Positions 54,106 through 63,300 of a DNA stretch of 64,000 nucleotides are shown here, one piece after another; positions within the stretch are counted from its first letter, which is position 1; every line of letters starts with the position of its first letter. The notes under the pieces are model-generated. The model ran no database searches. It was given only the letters and a program-made list of their open reading frames with translations, and had not been told where the DNA came from. The translations under genes were made by a program, and so were the position numbers. The stretch covers positions 682,001 to 746,000 of the forward strand of contig NZ_CP034363.1 in NCBI RefSeq assembly GCF_007981265.1. The letters run 5' to 3'. This DNA is from Pantoea sp. CCBC3-3-1 (GTDB taxonomy: Bacteria > Pseudomonadota > Gammaproteobacteria > Enterobacterales > Enterobacteriaceae).

Positions 54106-54804
54106 CTAAATCGCCACCAGCCCGCGCACGCCATCGCCTTCCATTGTTTCTCCACGGCCACGCTGTACGATCTCGCCGCGCGACATAACCAGATAGCTGT
54201 CGGCCAGTTCGGCGGCAAAATCGTAAAACTGCTCTACCAGCAGGATCGCCATATCACCGCGCTGAGAAAGCTGACGGATCACCGCACCGATTTCTTTGAT
54301 CACCGAAGGCTGGATCCCTTCAGTCGGTTCATCAAGGATCAGCAGCTGCGGTTGACAAGCCAGCGCGCGGCCAATCGCCAGCTGCTGCTGCTGGCCGCCG
54401 GACAAATCGCCGCCCCGGCGCTGTTTCATCTCCTGTAACACGGGAAACAGCTGGTAGATCTCTTCCGGCACCTGTTTCGCTTTAGCGCCGGAAAAGCGGG
54501 AGAGCCCCATCATCAGGTTTTCTTCGACCGTCAGGCGTGGAAAAATCTCCCGGCCTTGCGGAACGTAAGCGATGCCCGCCTGTACGCGCTGGTGAGGTTT
54601 GCGGCCGTTGATAATCTGCTCCTGCCAGCGGATGGTGCCGGATTTTACCGGGATCAGACCCATCAGGCATTTCAGCAAGGTGGTTTTGCCCACGCCGTTA
54701 CGGCCAAGCAGGCAGGTGATCTCGCCGGGCTTCGCCTCAAAAGAGAGGCCGCGAAGAATATGGCTGCCGCCGTAATATTGATTCAGTTCAGATACCTGTA
54801 ACAT
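54106..54804 (-). CDS. urtE: Urea ABC transporter ATP-binding subunit UrtE
   Basis: One of two ATPases that power urea uptake. The 232-residue protein has Walker A GRNGVGKT, signature LSGGQQQQLAIGRAL, Walker B LLILDEPTEGIQP and a LIV-F-type start (MLQVSELNQYYGGSHILRGL). It is the last gene of the urt operon, one base after urtD. Confidence 0.93.
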   Translation of the reverse strand: MLQVSELNQYYGGSHILRGLSFEAKPGEITCLLGRNGVGKTTLLKCLMGLIPVKSGTIRWQEQIINGRKPHQRVQAGIAYVPQGREIFPRLTVEENLMMGLSRFSGAKAKQVPEEIYQLFPVLQEMKQRRGGDLSGGQQQQLAIGRALACQPQLLILDEPTEGIQPSVIKEIGAVIRQLSQRGDMAILLVEQFYDFAAELADSYLVMSRGEIVQRGRGETMEGDGVRGLVAI

Positions 54805-54805
54805 C

Positions 54806-55597
54806 TTAGCGCCCCAGATAAACGTCGATAACCTGCTCGTTAGCCTGCACCTGGCGCAGCGATCCTTCCGCCAGAACCTGCCCCTGATGCAGAACCGTTA
54901 CGCGATCGGCAATGGTTTCCACAAAGCCCATATCATGCTCGACCACCATCAACGAATGCTGACCGGCCAGGCTACGAAACAGCTCGGCGGTGTATTCTGT
55001 TTCCGCGTCGGTCATGCCCGCCGCGGGTTCATCCAGCAGCAGCAGATGCGGATCCTGCACCAGCAGCATGCCGATCTCTAAAAACTGCTTCTGGCCGTGC
55101 GAGAGCAATCCCGCAGGCCGGTAGCGATCGGCCCCCAGACGCAGCAGTTTCAGCACGTCATCAATGCGATCGCGCTGTTCTCCGTTTAGCCTGCTGCGCA
55201 GACAGGCCCAGACGGATTTGTCAGTTTTAAGCGCAATCTCCAGGTTTTCAAACACCGTAAGCGCTTCAAAAACGGTCGGCTTCTGGAATTTTCTGCCAAT
55301 GCCAATCCGGGCGATTTCCACGGGTGAAAGGGTAGTGAGATCGGTGCTCTGATCGTAAAAAACGCGACCGCTATCCGGTCGGGTTTTGCCGGTGATCACA
55401 TCCATTAACGTGGTTTTTCCCGCCCCGTTGGGGCCGATGATGCAGCGTAATTCGCCCACGCCGATGTGCAGCGACAGGTTGGTCAGCGCCTGAAAACCAT
55501 CAAACGAGACGTTAATATTCTCCAGCAGCAATACCGGATCGGTTTGCTGACGATGGCGATCCGCAAGGTGAGGCTGGGTAAAAAGTTGATCAGTCAT
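54806..55597 (-). CDS. urtD: Urea ABC transporter ATP-binding subunit UrtD
   Basis: The second ATPase of the urea importer, 263 residues. Walker A GPNGAGKT, signature LSHGQKQFLEIG (the SHGQ form usual for UrtD), Walker B LLLLDEPAAGMTDAE. ATG 55597 (MTDQLFTQPH) has GGAGGAAA just upstream and overlaps urtC by eight bases; a frame starting 11 codons earlier is rejected. Confidence 0.93.
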   Translation of the reverse strand: MTDQLFTQPHLADRHRQQTDPVLLLENINVSFDGFQALTNLSLHIGVGELRCIIGPNGAGKTTLMDVITGKTRPDSGRVFYDQSTDLTTLSPVEIARIGIGRKFQKPTVFEALTVFENLEIALKTDKSVWACLRSRLNGEQRDRIDDVLKLLRLGADRYRPAGLLSHGQKQFLEIGMLLVQDPHLLLLDEPAAGMTDAETEYTAELFRSLAGQHSLMVVEHDMGFVETIADRVTVLHQGQVLAEGSLRQVQANEQVIDVYLGR

Positions 55598-56666
55598 GTT
55601 TCCTCCGGCGCAGCAGACCGACCACGCCACGCGGCAGAAACAGCGTCACGAGGATAAACATCAAACCCAGGAAAAACAGCCAGTATTCGGGAAAGGCGAC
55701 GGTAAACCAGCTCTTGGCACCGTTGACGATCCCGGCACCGAGCAGCGGCCCAATCAGCGTGCCGCGACCGCCTAATGCCACCCAGATTGCCGCTTCAATC
55801 GAGTTGGTTGGCGACATCTCACTGGGATTAATAATGCCCACCTGCGGCACGTACAGCGCACCTGCCAGCCCGCACAGCACCGCCGACAGCGTCCAGACAA
55901 ACAGCTTGAAGCCTTTCGGATCGTAGCCGCAGAACATCAGCCGGTTTTCCGCATCACGCACGGCGGTCAGCACGCGGCCGAATTTGCTGCGGGCCAGCGC
56001 AAAGCCAATGGCAAGGCTGGCCGCCAGCAGCAGTACCGTGGCCACAAACAGGCCGATGCGCGTACTGGTCGCGGTAACGGGAAAGCCAAGCAGCGTGGTG
56101 AAGCCGGTAAAGCCGTTGTTGCCGCCAAAACCGGTTTCGTTGCGGAAAAACAGTAGCATGCCCGCCCAGGTCAGTGCCTGGGTCATGATCGAGAAATAGA
56201 CGCCTTTGATTTTTGAGCGGAAGGTAAACCAGCCGAACACCAGCGCCAGCAGGCCCGGCACCAGCACAATCAGGCACAGCGCCCAGGCAAAATGCTGCGT
56301 GCCTGCCCAGAACCACGGCAGCTTATTCCATGATAAAAACGACATAAAGGCGGGCAGGGCATCGCCAGCGGCCTGGCGCATCAAATACATGCCCATCGCG
56401 TAACCGCCGAGCGCGAAAAACAGGCCATGGCCCAGCGACAGCAGGCCGGCGTAGCCCCAGACCAGATCCAGCGCCACGGCGACAATGGCGTAACAGAGAA
56501 TTTTACCGACCAGCGTCAGCGTATAGGTGGAAAGCGCCAGCGGGTGATCGGCAGGCAGCAGCGCCAGAAAAGGCAACAGCAGCAGCGCGATCGTCGCCAG
56601 CGCGCCGACAGCAATACTGAGGCGCGGCGCTTTGCGGGTGAGTGTAAGCGTTACAGGTTGCGTCAT
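55590..56666 (-). CDS. urtC: Urea ABC transporter permease UrtC
   Basis: An inner-membrane permease of 358 residues with about ten hydrophobic helices of the branched-chain amino acid (LivM-like) type. Motifs include YAGLLSLGHGLFFALGGYAMGMYLM and the EAA-like segment VRDAENRLMFCGYDPKGFKLF. It shares one base with urtB and overlaps urtD, showing tight coupling. Confidence 0.93.
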   Translation of the reverse strand: MTQPVTLTLTRKAPRLSIAVGALATIALLLLPFLALLPADHPLALSTYTLTLVGKILCYAIVAVALDLVWGYAGLLSLGHGLFFALGGYAMGMYLMRQAAGDALPAFMSFLSWNKLPWFWAGTQHFAWALCLIVLVPGLLALVFGWFTFRSKIKGVYFSIMTQALTWAGMLLFFRNETGFGGNNGFTGFTTLLGFPVTATSTRIGLFVATVLLLAASLAIGFALARSKFGRVLTAVRDAENRLMFCGYDPKGFKLFVWTLSAVLCGLAGALYVPQVGIINPSEMSPTNSIEAAIWVALGGRGTLIGPLLGAGIVNGAKSWFTVAFPEYWLFFLGLMFILVTLFLPRGVVGLLRRRKHD

Positions 56667-58240
56667 CAGTCGATTACCCTGCCTTTAAAGGCAAACAGTC
56701 CCTGTGGCCGTTTCTGGATAAACAGCACGATCAGCGCCAGCAGCAGGATTTTGCCCAGCACGGCACCGATTTGCGGTTCAAGGATTTTATTGAGGATGCC
56801 GAGGCCGAAAGCGGCCACCACGGTGCCAGCCAGCTGGCCAACGCCGCCGGTTACAACCACCAGAAACGAGTCGATAATGTAGCCCTGACCGAGTTCCGGG
56901 CCGACGTTGCCGAGCTGCGACAGCGCCACGCCGCCTAAGCCCGCTATCCCGGAACCCAGCCCGAACGCCAGCATATCGACGCGGCCGGTAGGCACGCCGC
57001 AGCAGTCGGCCATCGCGCGGTTTTGCGTGACCGCCCGCACGTTCATTCCCAGACGCGTTTTGTTCAGCAGCAGCCAGGTAAGGATCAGCACGCCAAACAC
57101 GAACAGGATCACCGCGATGCGGTTATAAGGCAGCACCAGGTTAGGCAGCACCTGCATGCCGCCCGAGAGCCACGGCGGATTCGCCACTTCCAGGTTTTGC
57201 GTGCCGAACAGCACCCGCACCAGCTGGATCAGCATCAGGCTGATCCCCCAGGTTGCCAGCAGCGTTTCCAGCGGGCGACCATACAGGTGGCGCACGATAG
57301 TACGTTCCAGCGCCATGCCGATGGCGGCGGTGACAAAAAAAGCCACCGGCAGCGCCAGCAGCGGGTAAAAGGCCAGCCACTCCGGCGCGACGCGCTGAAA
57401 CAGCGTTTGTACCATCCACGTAGCGTAGGCACCCAGCATCAGCATTTCGCCATGCGCCATATTGATCACCCCCAGCAGGCCATAGGTGATCGCCAGTCCC
57501 AGCGCGGCAAGCAGCAGCACCGAGCCCAGCGACAGGCCAGAAAAAGCCTGGCCGAGCAAATCCCCCAGCATCAGGCGGTGGCGGATCTGTTGCAGGCCTT
57601 CAGTCGCTGCTGCCCGCACGCTGGCATCCGGTTCGTTTTGCGGCTGAGTAAGGCGCTCCAGCGCCGCCTGCGTTTGTGGATCGCTAGTTTCGCCGAGCAG
57701 TTTTACCGCCTGCAAACGAACCGCAGCGGCGGGATCGCTGATTTGCAGACCCGCAACGGCCTGAACGAGCACCGCGTGCACATCGGCATCCTTTTCCGCC
57801 GCCAGCCTGCGGCTGAGTAGCGGCAACTGGTCGGCCTGCGCCTCGTTTTGCAGCTGATGGGCCGCCGCAAGCCGCACAGCAACGTTGTTGCTCACTAACT
57901 GGTGAGCGGCCAGCGTCGTGGCGATCAGCACGCGCAGGCGGTTATTCATAAACAGTTTTTTCGTGCTGCCAGTGGGTTGAGTGGCAGCGTCGAGCGGCGT
58001 CAGCGTGCCGTCATGCAGGCTGAACGGCTGTTTGTTTTCATCCAGCACGACGTTTTCCTGGTGCAGCGCGGTGAGAAAGGGCAGGCGGGCCGCCTCCGGC
58101 GCGGCGGCCCAGATTTGTAGCAACTTAACCTGCTCCGTCCGGCTGGCGGCAGCAAAATCTGCCGCAGGTCCGGCGGACGCTACCCATGGCAGCAGCAGGC
58201 ACAGCGTAAGGAGTAGCGTGAACAGTTGACGGTTTTTCAT
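56666..58240 (-). CDS. urtB: Urea ABC transporter permease UrtB with HEAT-like N-terminal domain
   Basis: The 524-residue protein has a signal peptide (about 1-23), a periplasmic alpha-helical part of about 200 residues with HEAT-like repeats (AVRLAAAHQLQ, AVRLQAVKLLGE, SVRAAATEGLQ), then LivH-like membrane helices from about 230 (YGLLGVINMAHGEMLMLGAYATW). This long form is typical of proteobacterial UrtB. It overlaps urtC by one base. With UrtC it forms the channel. Confidence 0.92.
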   Translation of the reverse strand: MKNRQLFTLLLTLCLLLPWVASAGPAADFAAASRTEQVKLLQIWAAAPEAARLPFLTALHQENVVLDENKQPFSLHDGTLTPLDAATQPTGSTKKLFMNNRLRVLIATTLAAHQLVSNNVAVRLAAAHQLQNEAQADQLPLLSRRLAAEKDADVHAVLVQAVAGLQISDPAAAVRLQAVKLLGETSDPQTQAALERLTQPQNEPDASVRAAATEGLQQIRHRLMLGDLLGQAFSGLSLGSVLLLAALGLAITYGLLGVINMAHGEMLMLGAYATWMVQTLFQRVAPEWLAFYPLLALPVAFFVTAAIGMALERTIVRHLYGRPLETLLATWGISLMLIQLVRVLFGTQNLEVANPPWLSGGMQVLPNLVLPYNRIAVILFVFGVLILTWLLLNKTRLGMNVRAVTQNRAMADCCGVPTGRVDMLAFGLGSGIAGLGGVALSQLGNVGPELGQGYIIDSFLVVVTGGVGQLAGTVVAAFGLGILNKILEPQIGAVLGKILLLALIVLFIQKRPQGLFAFKGRVID

Positions 58241-58384
58241 CGCAATACCTGTGCATTGAGGTTCAGAAATCAGGACGAAGAAGCTCGTTCCTGAGGATAT
58301 GCCCCGTACTCAGCCATTCATGGCTGCTCTTGACGGGCCGTCCATGGCCGGTAATGTTTTGCTCCGGGCGCGCTTAAGGTCTGA

Positions 58385-59653
58385 TTACTGCGTTGATTTC
58401 ACAGGGCTATCTGGCTTCTTATCATTGCCAGCAATAAACGGGCTCCATGGCTGGGCACGGACTGGCTTATCGGTCTGCCAGACCACGTTAAACTGCCCGT
58501 TGTCTTCGATCTCGCCAATCATCACCGGTTTGTGCAGATGGTGGTTGCTCTGATCCATGGTCAGCGTAAAGCCATCGGGCGCGTTAAAGGTTTGTCCAGC
58601 CATCGCTTTGCGCACCTTATCAACGTCGGTCGTCCCGGCTTTTTCTACCGCCTGCGCCCACATATGGATGCCGACATAAGTCGCTTCCATCGGATCGTTG
58701 GTGACGGCCGAATCCGCATTTGGCAGCTTGTGCGCTTTCGCGTAAGCCCGATAGTCGGCGACAAATTTCTTGTTAGCCGGGTTATCAACCGATTCGAAGT
58801 AGTTCCATGCCGCCAGGTTCCCCACCAGCGGTTTGGTATCAATGCCGCGCAACTCCTCTTCGCCCACCGAGAAGGCAACAACCGGCACGTCGGTCGCTTT
58901 AATACCCTGATTCGCCAACTCTTTGTAGAACGGCACGTTGGAGTCGCCGTTGATGGTGGAGATCACCGCCGTTTTACCGCCAGCGGAGAATTTTTTAATG
59001 TTGGCGACAATGGTCTGATAATCGCTGTAGCCAAACGGCGTGTAGACCTCTTCAATGTCGCTGTCTTTAATACCCTTTGAGTGCAGGAACGCGCGCAGAA
59101 TTTTATTGGTGGTGCGCGGATAGACATAGTCCGTTCCCAGCAGGAAGAAACGTTTTGCGCTGCCGCCATCTTCGCTCATCAGATATTCCACGGCGGGGAT
59201 CGCCTGCTGATTAGGCGCGGCACCCGTGTAAAAGACGTTTGGGGACATCTCTTCGCCTTCATACTGCACCGGATAGAACAGCAGGCCGTTCAACTCTTCG
59301 AAGACCGGCAGCACCGATTTACGGGAAACGGATGTCCAGCAGCCAAAGACTACCGCCGCTTTGTCCTGCGTCAGTAACTGACGGGCTTTTTCTGCAAACA
59401 GCGGCCAGTTAGATGCGGGATCGACCACCACCGGCTGGAGTTTTTTGCCCAGTACGCCACCGTTGGCGTTGATCTCATCAATGGTCATTAATGCCACATC
59501 TTTTAGCGGCGTTTCCGAAATCGCCATGGTGCCGGAAAGCGAAGAAAGAATGCCGACTTTAATGGTGTCAGCGGCCTGTGCACCCCATGCAAAACCCATA
59601 CTCACAACCGTCGCAGAAAGCGCAAAAGCCTTCAGCAGTGAACGTCTTTTCAT
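58385..59653 (-). CDS. urtA: Urea ABC transporter substrate-binding protein UrtA
   Basis: The periplasmic urea receptor. Its 422 residues start with KRRSLLKAFALSATVVSMGFAWGAQA, a signal peptide with a twin-arginine-like RRSLLK, so Tat export is possible. The mature part is a Peripla_BP family protein (DTIKVGILSSLSGTMAISETPLKD, FGCWTSVSRKSVLPVFEE, NGLLFYPVQYEGEE). ATG 59653 is chosen because the signal peptide begins there; 35 extra codons upstream would precede it. A 144-base gap with no obvious terminator separates it from urtB. Confidence 0.93.
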   Translation of the reverse strand: MKRRSLLKAFALSATVVSMGFAWGAQAADTIKVGILSSLSGTMAISETPLKDVALMTIDEINANGGVLGKKLQPVVVDPASNWPLFAEKARQLLTQDKAAVVFGCWTSVSRKSVLPVFEELNGLLFYPVQYEGEEMSPNVFYTGAAPNQQAIPAVEYLMSEDGGSAKRFFLLGTDYVYPRTTNKILRAFLHSKGIKDSDIEEVYTPFGYSDYQTIVANIKKFSAGGKTAVISTINGDSNVPFYKELANQGIKATDVPVVAFSVGEEELRGIDTKPLVGNLAAWNYFESVDNPANKKFVADYRAYAKAHKLPNADSAVTNDPMEATYVGIHMWAQAVEKAGTTDVDKVRKAMAGQTFNAPDGFTLTMDQSNHHLHKPVMIGEIEDNGQFNVVWQTDKPVRAQPWSPFIAGNDKKPDSPVKSTQ

Positions 59654-59678
59654 CTGGTGAACCTCTAAAGTAATGAAA

Positions 59679-60380
59679 TCAGGATGGTTGTTCCGGCGCT
59701 CGTGCCTGTTGCAGCATATGCAGCGTAATTTTACGGACTTCGGCTTTACTGACCGCAATATGGGCTGTCAGCTTTTGCTGGGCCTCCTCGCTTTGTTGTT
59801 GTAATACCGTCTGAAGGATGTCGGCGTGTTCCTGATAAGTCGCCTCGATACGATCGTTACGGGTGAAATCAAGACGACGGATGATGCGAATTTTTTCGGT
59901 CAGTTCGCGATGAATACGGGCCATTTCACGGTTGCCCGCGGCGGTCACCAGGGCGATGTGAAAGGCTTCGTCATGCAGCGATACCGTTTTGCCGTCCTCC
60001 AGCCGGGGCGCTTCCAGCCAGAAACTGCACGTATCGCTTAACAGCTCGCGGGTCTGATCCGATGGCAGCGAGCAGAGGCGGCGCACCGCTTCACGCTCCA
60101 GCACAATGCGTAAGTCATACAGATCTTCGAAGTGGGCGAAGTCGAATGGGCAGATCTGCCAGCCGCTGCGAAACCACACTTCGACATAGCCTTCGCGCTC
60201 CAGCCGGAACAGCGCCTGGCGTACCGGCGTGCGGCTGACGTCAAAACGCGCGGCGATTTCGCTTTCGCTGAAGCGATCGCCCGGCATCAGGCGAAAATCG
60301 AAAATGTCGTTTTTGATCGTCTGATAGACCTTTTCCGCCAGCGCTTCCGGCCGTTGTGTTCTCTGTCGCTCCGCCATCAT
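59679..60380 (-). CDS. GntR-family (FCD domain) regulator in urea operon
   Basis: The 233-residue protein has a GntR winged helix (FSESEIAARFDVSRTPVRQALFRLEREGYVEV) and an all-helical FCD effector domain (about 85-220) with Asp and His candidates for metal binding. It lies seven bases after the urea carboxylase gene and 25 bases before urtA, inside the operon. It is the likely local regulator of urea or allophanate use; the ligand is not shown. Two adjacent ATG codons (60380, 60377) are possible starts after GAGGCG. Confidence 0.88.
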   Translation of the reverse strand: MMAERQRTQRPEALAEKVYQTIKNDIFDFRLMPGDRFSESEIAARFDVSRTPVRQALFRLEREGYVEVWFRSGWQICPFDFAHFEDLYDLRIVLEREAVRRLCSLPSDQTRELLSDTCSFWLEAPRLEDGKTVSLHDEAFHIALVTAAGNREMARIHRELTEKIRIIRRLDFTRNDRIEATYQEHADILQTVLQQQSEEAQQKLTAHIAVSKAEVRKITLHMLQQARAPEQPS

Positions 60381-60387
60381 CGCCTCT

Positions 60388-63300
60388 CTATTCCAGCCAC
60401 AGCAGCGTGTCGCCCGGACGGACCGGGCGTCCCGACTGGCAGCCGAGGCGTTTCACTCTGCCGGCCTGCGTCGCGGTAATCGTCAGTTCCATTTTCATTG
60501 CTTCCACGATGATCACCGGTTGCCCCACCGTCACCTCGTCGCCTGGCTGCACGAGGATTTTCCAGATATTGCCGTTAAGATCGGCACTGATGGGCAGCAG
60601 GCCATCTTCCTCTTCCTCCAGGCACAGATTCTCTTCACCGGTTAGCGGTGCGCCTTCTTCCTCCTGCGCCCACAGCGCGGCCTCTACGGCGAAAGCGCTG
60701 GCCTGTTTTTCACGGAATTCGGCGATGGAAGCGGCGTTGTCGTGCAGGAAGCGGGTGTGTTCGGCGAAATCGAAAATCGTTTCTTCAATCGTGATGGTGG
60801 CGCGACCTTCGCGGAAATCGTCGCGCAGCACGTCCAGTTCAGCTTCACTCACCGGATAGAAACGCACCTGATCGAAGAAGCGCAGCAGCCAGGGTTCGCT
60901 GGCTGCGAACTGGGCGTTTTTCAGAAACTTGTTCCAGATGGGCAGCGTACGGCCCACCAGCTGATAGCCGCCCGGCGAATCCATGCCGTAAATACACATG
61001 TACATGCCGCCAATACCGACGGTGCCTTCAGCGGTAAAGGTGCGGGCCGGATTGTATTTGGAACTCATTAAGCGATGGCGGGGATCGATGGGTACCGCGC
61101 AGGGTGCACCCAAATAGACATCGCCCAGGCCGAGGATCAGGTAGCTGGCATCAAACAGCGTCTGGCGCACTTCTTCGCGCGTGCTCAGGCCGTTAATGCG
61201 CTGGATAAAATCGACGTTATTTGGCAGCCATGGGGCGCTGGCGCGAACGGTTTGCTGATAGCGCTCAACGGCACCCAGCGTGGCACTGTCTTCAAACGCC
61301 ATCGGCAGATGCACCACGCGTGACGGCACTCTCATCTGACTGACATCGCCCAGCTTTTTCTCCAGCCCCAGTAGCAGGCTGAGTAACTGTTTCTGGCTGA
61401 CAAGCCGGCTGTCGTAACGAATTTGCAGTGAACGCACGCCGGGTGAAAGTTCTTCAATGCCGGGCTGGCCGGTTTCCCGTATCGCCACCATCAGCAGGTG
61501 CACGCGCAGGCGCAGCGCCAGATCCAGCACGTTGTCGCCATATTCCAGCAGGATATAGTTGTCACCCGCCTGTCGGTAAACGGCGGTTGGCGTCAGGGGC
61601 GTGGCGTTGATGGCTGCCAGCACGGTGGCCGAACCATTGGCTGTTGCGGCCAGTGACGTAACCGTAAAGGTGGGCTCCGCTGTCGCGCGCAGGCTTTTCA
61701 CGCTCTCCTGCTGGGCGTTTTCCAGCGCCAGCGCATCGTCAAAGCTGATGGGATGAAAGCGGATCCGGTCGCCGGGTTTCACCTGGCCCACCTTCCATAG
61801 TTCGGCTTTGGCAATCGTCACCGGGCAGACAAAGCCGCCAAGGCTCGGCCCATCACGGGTAAGAATTACCGGGAAATCACCGGTGAAATTTACCGCGCCA
61901 ATGGCGTATTCACAGTCGTGAACGTTAGAAGGATGCAGCCCCGCCTCACCGCCATCCGGCCGCGTCCAGGTGGGTTTTGGCCCCACCAGCCGTACGCCCA
62001 GCCGGTTAGAGTTGTAGTGAACCTGCCATTCGCTGGCAAAGAATTCATCAATGGATGCCTGCGTGAAGAAATCCGGCGCGCCGTGGGGGCCATACAGCAC
62101 GCCAATCTGCCATTCGTCACCGTAAACGGGGATCAGCGCCGCATCGGGTATTTGAGGTTCACTAACCGGCGCGGGCGTGGTGCAGGCCGCCAGAGTAGGT
62201 TGGGAGATGGCCAGCATATCCGCCACGCGCAGCGTGCGCCCGGCGTGACCGCCAAACTGCCCCAGCGCAAACGTTGAACGGCTGCCAAGATATTCAGGCA
62301 CGTCAAAACCGTTGCGCACGGCCAGATAGGTTCGGCAACCTTTCTGCGCGCGGCCCAGCGTCAGCGTCTGACCGGCTTTCACCTCAACCGGCTGCCAGTA
62401 CGCCAGCGAGACCTCATCCAGCGTGGCCGGGCACTCTGCGCCGGTCAGCGCAATCACCGTATCGCTGTGAAAGCGTAGGGTCGGGCCTTGCAGCGTAAAC
62501 TCCAGCCCGGCCGCTTCTTCGGCGTTGCCGACAATGCGGTTAGCCAGGCGAAAGGCGAAATCGTCCATCGGGCCGGAAGGCGGGACGCCAATGTCCCAGT
62601 AGCCGAGGCGGCCCGGATAATCCTGAATGCTGCTCCAGGTGCCGGGCTGAATCACCTCAATCACCTGTGCCGCTGGCGTGAAGTCGTCCAGCCAGCGCGT
62701 CCATACGTCGCCATGCGTGAAGGCGTCGGTCGCCACGATTTGCCGCAGGTAATCGAGATTGGTCGCAATGCCGTGCAGCCGGGTTTCATTGAGCGCATCG
62801 CGCAATTTTGCCAGCGCCGCTTCGCGATTCTCCGCGTGCACGATCAGCTTGGCAATCATCGGATCGTAGAAGGCGGAGACGTCGGTGCCGGTCGAAACCC
62901 AGCCATCAACCCGCACGCCTTCGGGGAAGCAAACTTCGGTCAGTACGCCGGGGCTGGGCTGAAAGTGCTTCAGCGGATCTTCGGCGTAGAGACGCACTTC
63001 AATTGCTGCGCCCTGTGGCTTCTGCGTCATTTGCGCCCAGTTTGGCTCTTCTCCCGCCGCCACGCGCAGCATGCACTCCACCAAATCCAGCCCCGTCACG
63101 CATTCCGTGACCGGGTGTTCCACCTGGAGGCGAGTATTCACCTCGAGAAAAAAGAATTCGTTGCGGCCGGCATCATAAATATATTCAACGGTGCCGGCGC
63201 TGCGGTAGTTGACCAGCTCGCCCAGCTTGACCGCCGAAGCCAGCAGTGCCGCACGGGTTTCCGGCGTCAGGCCTGGCGCGGGCGTTTCTTCCACGACTTT

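Noticed and set aside
57023..57820. 265-codon plus-strand frame opposite urtB
   Set aside because: Gln/Arg/His-rich shadow of a conserved membrane protein gene.
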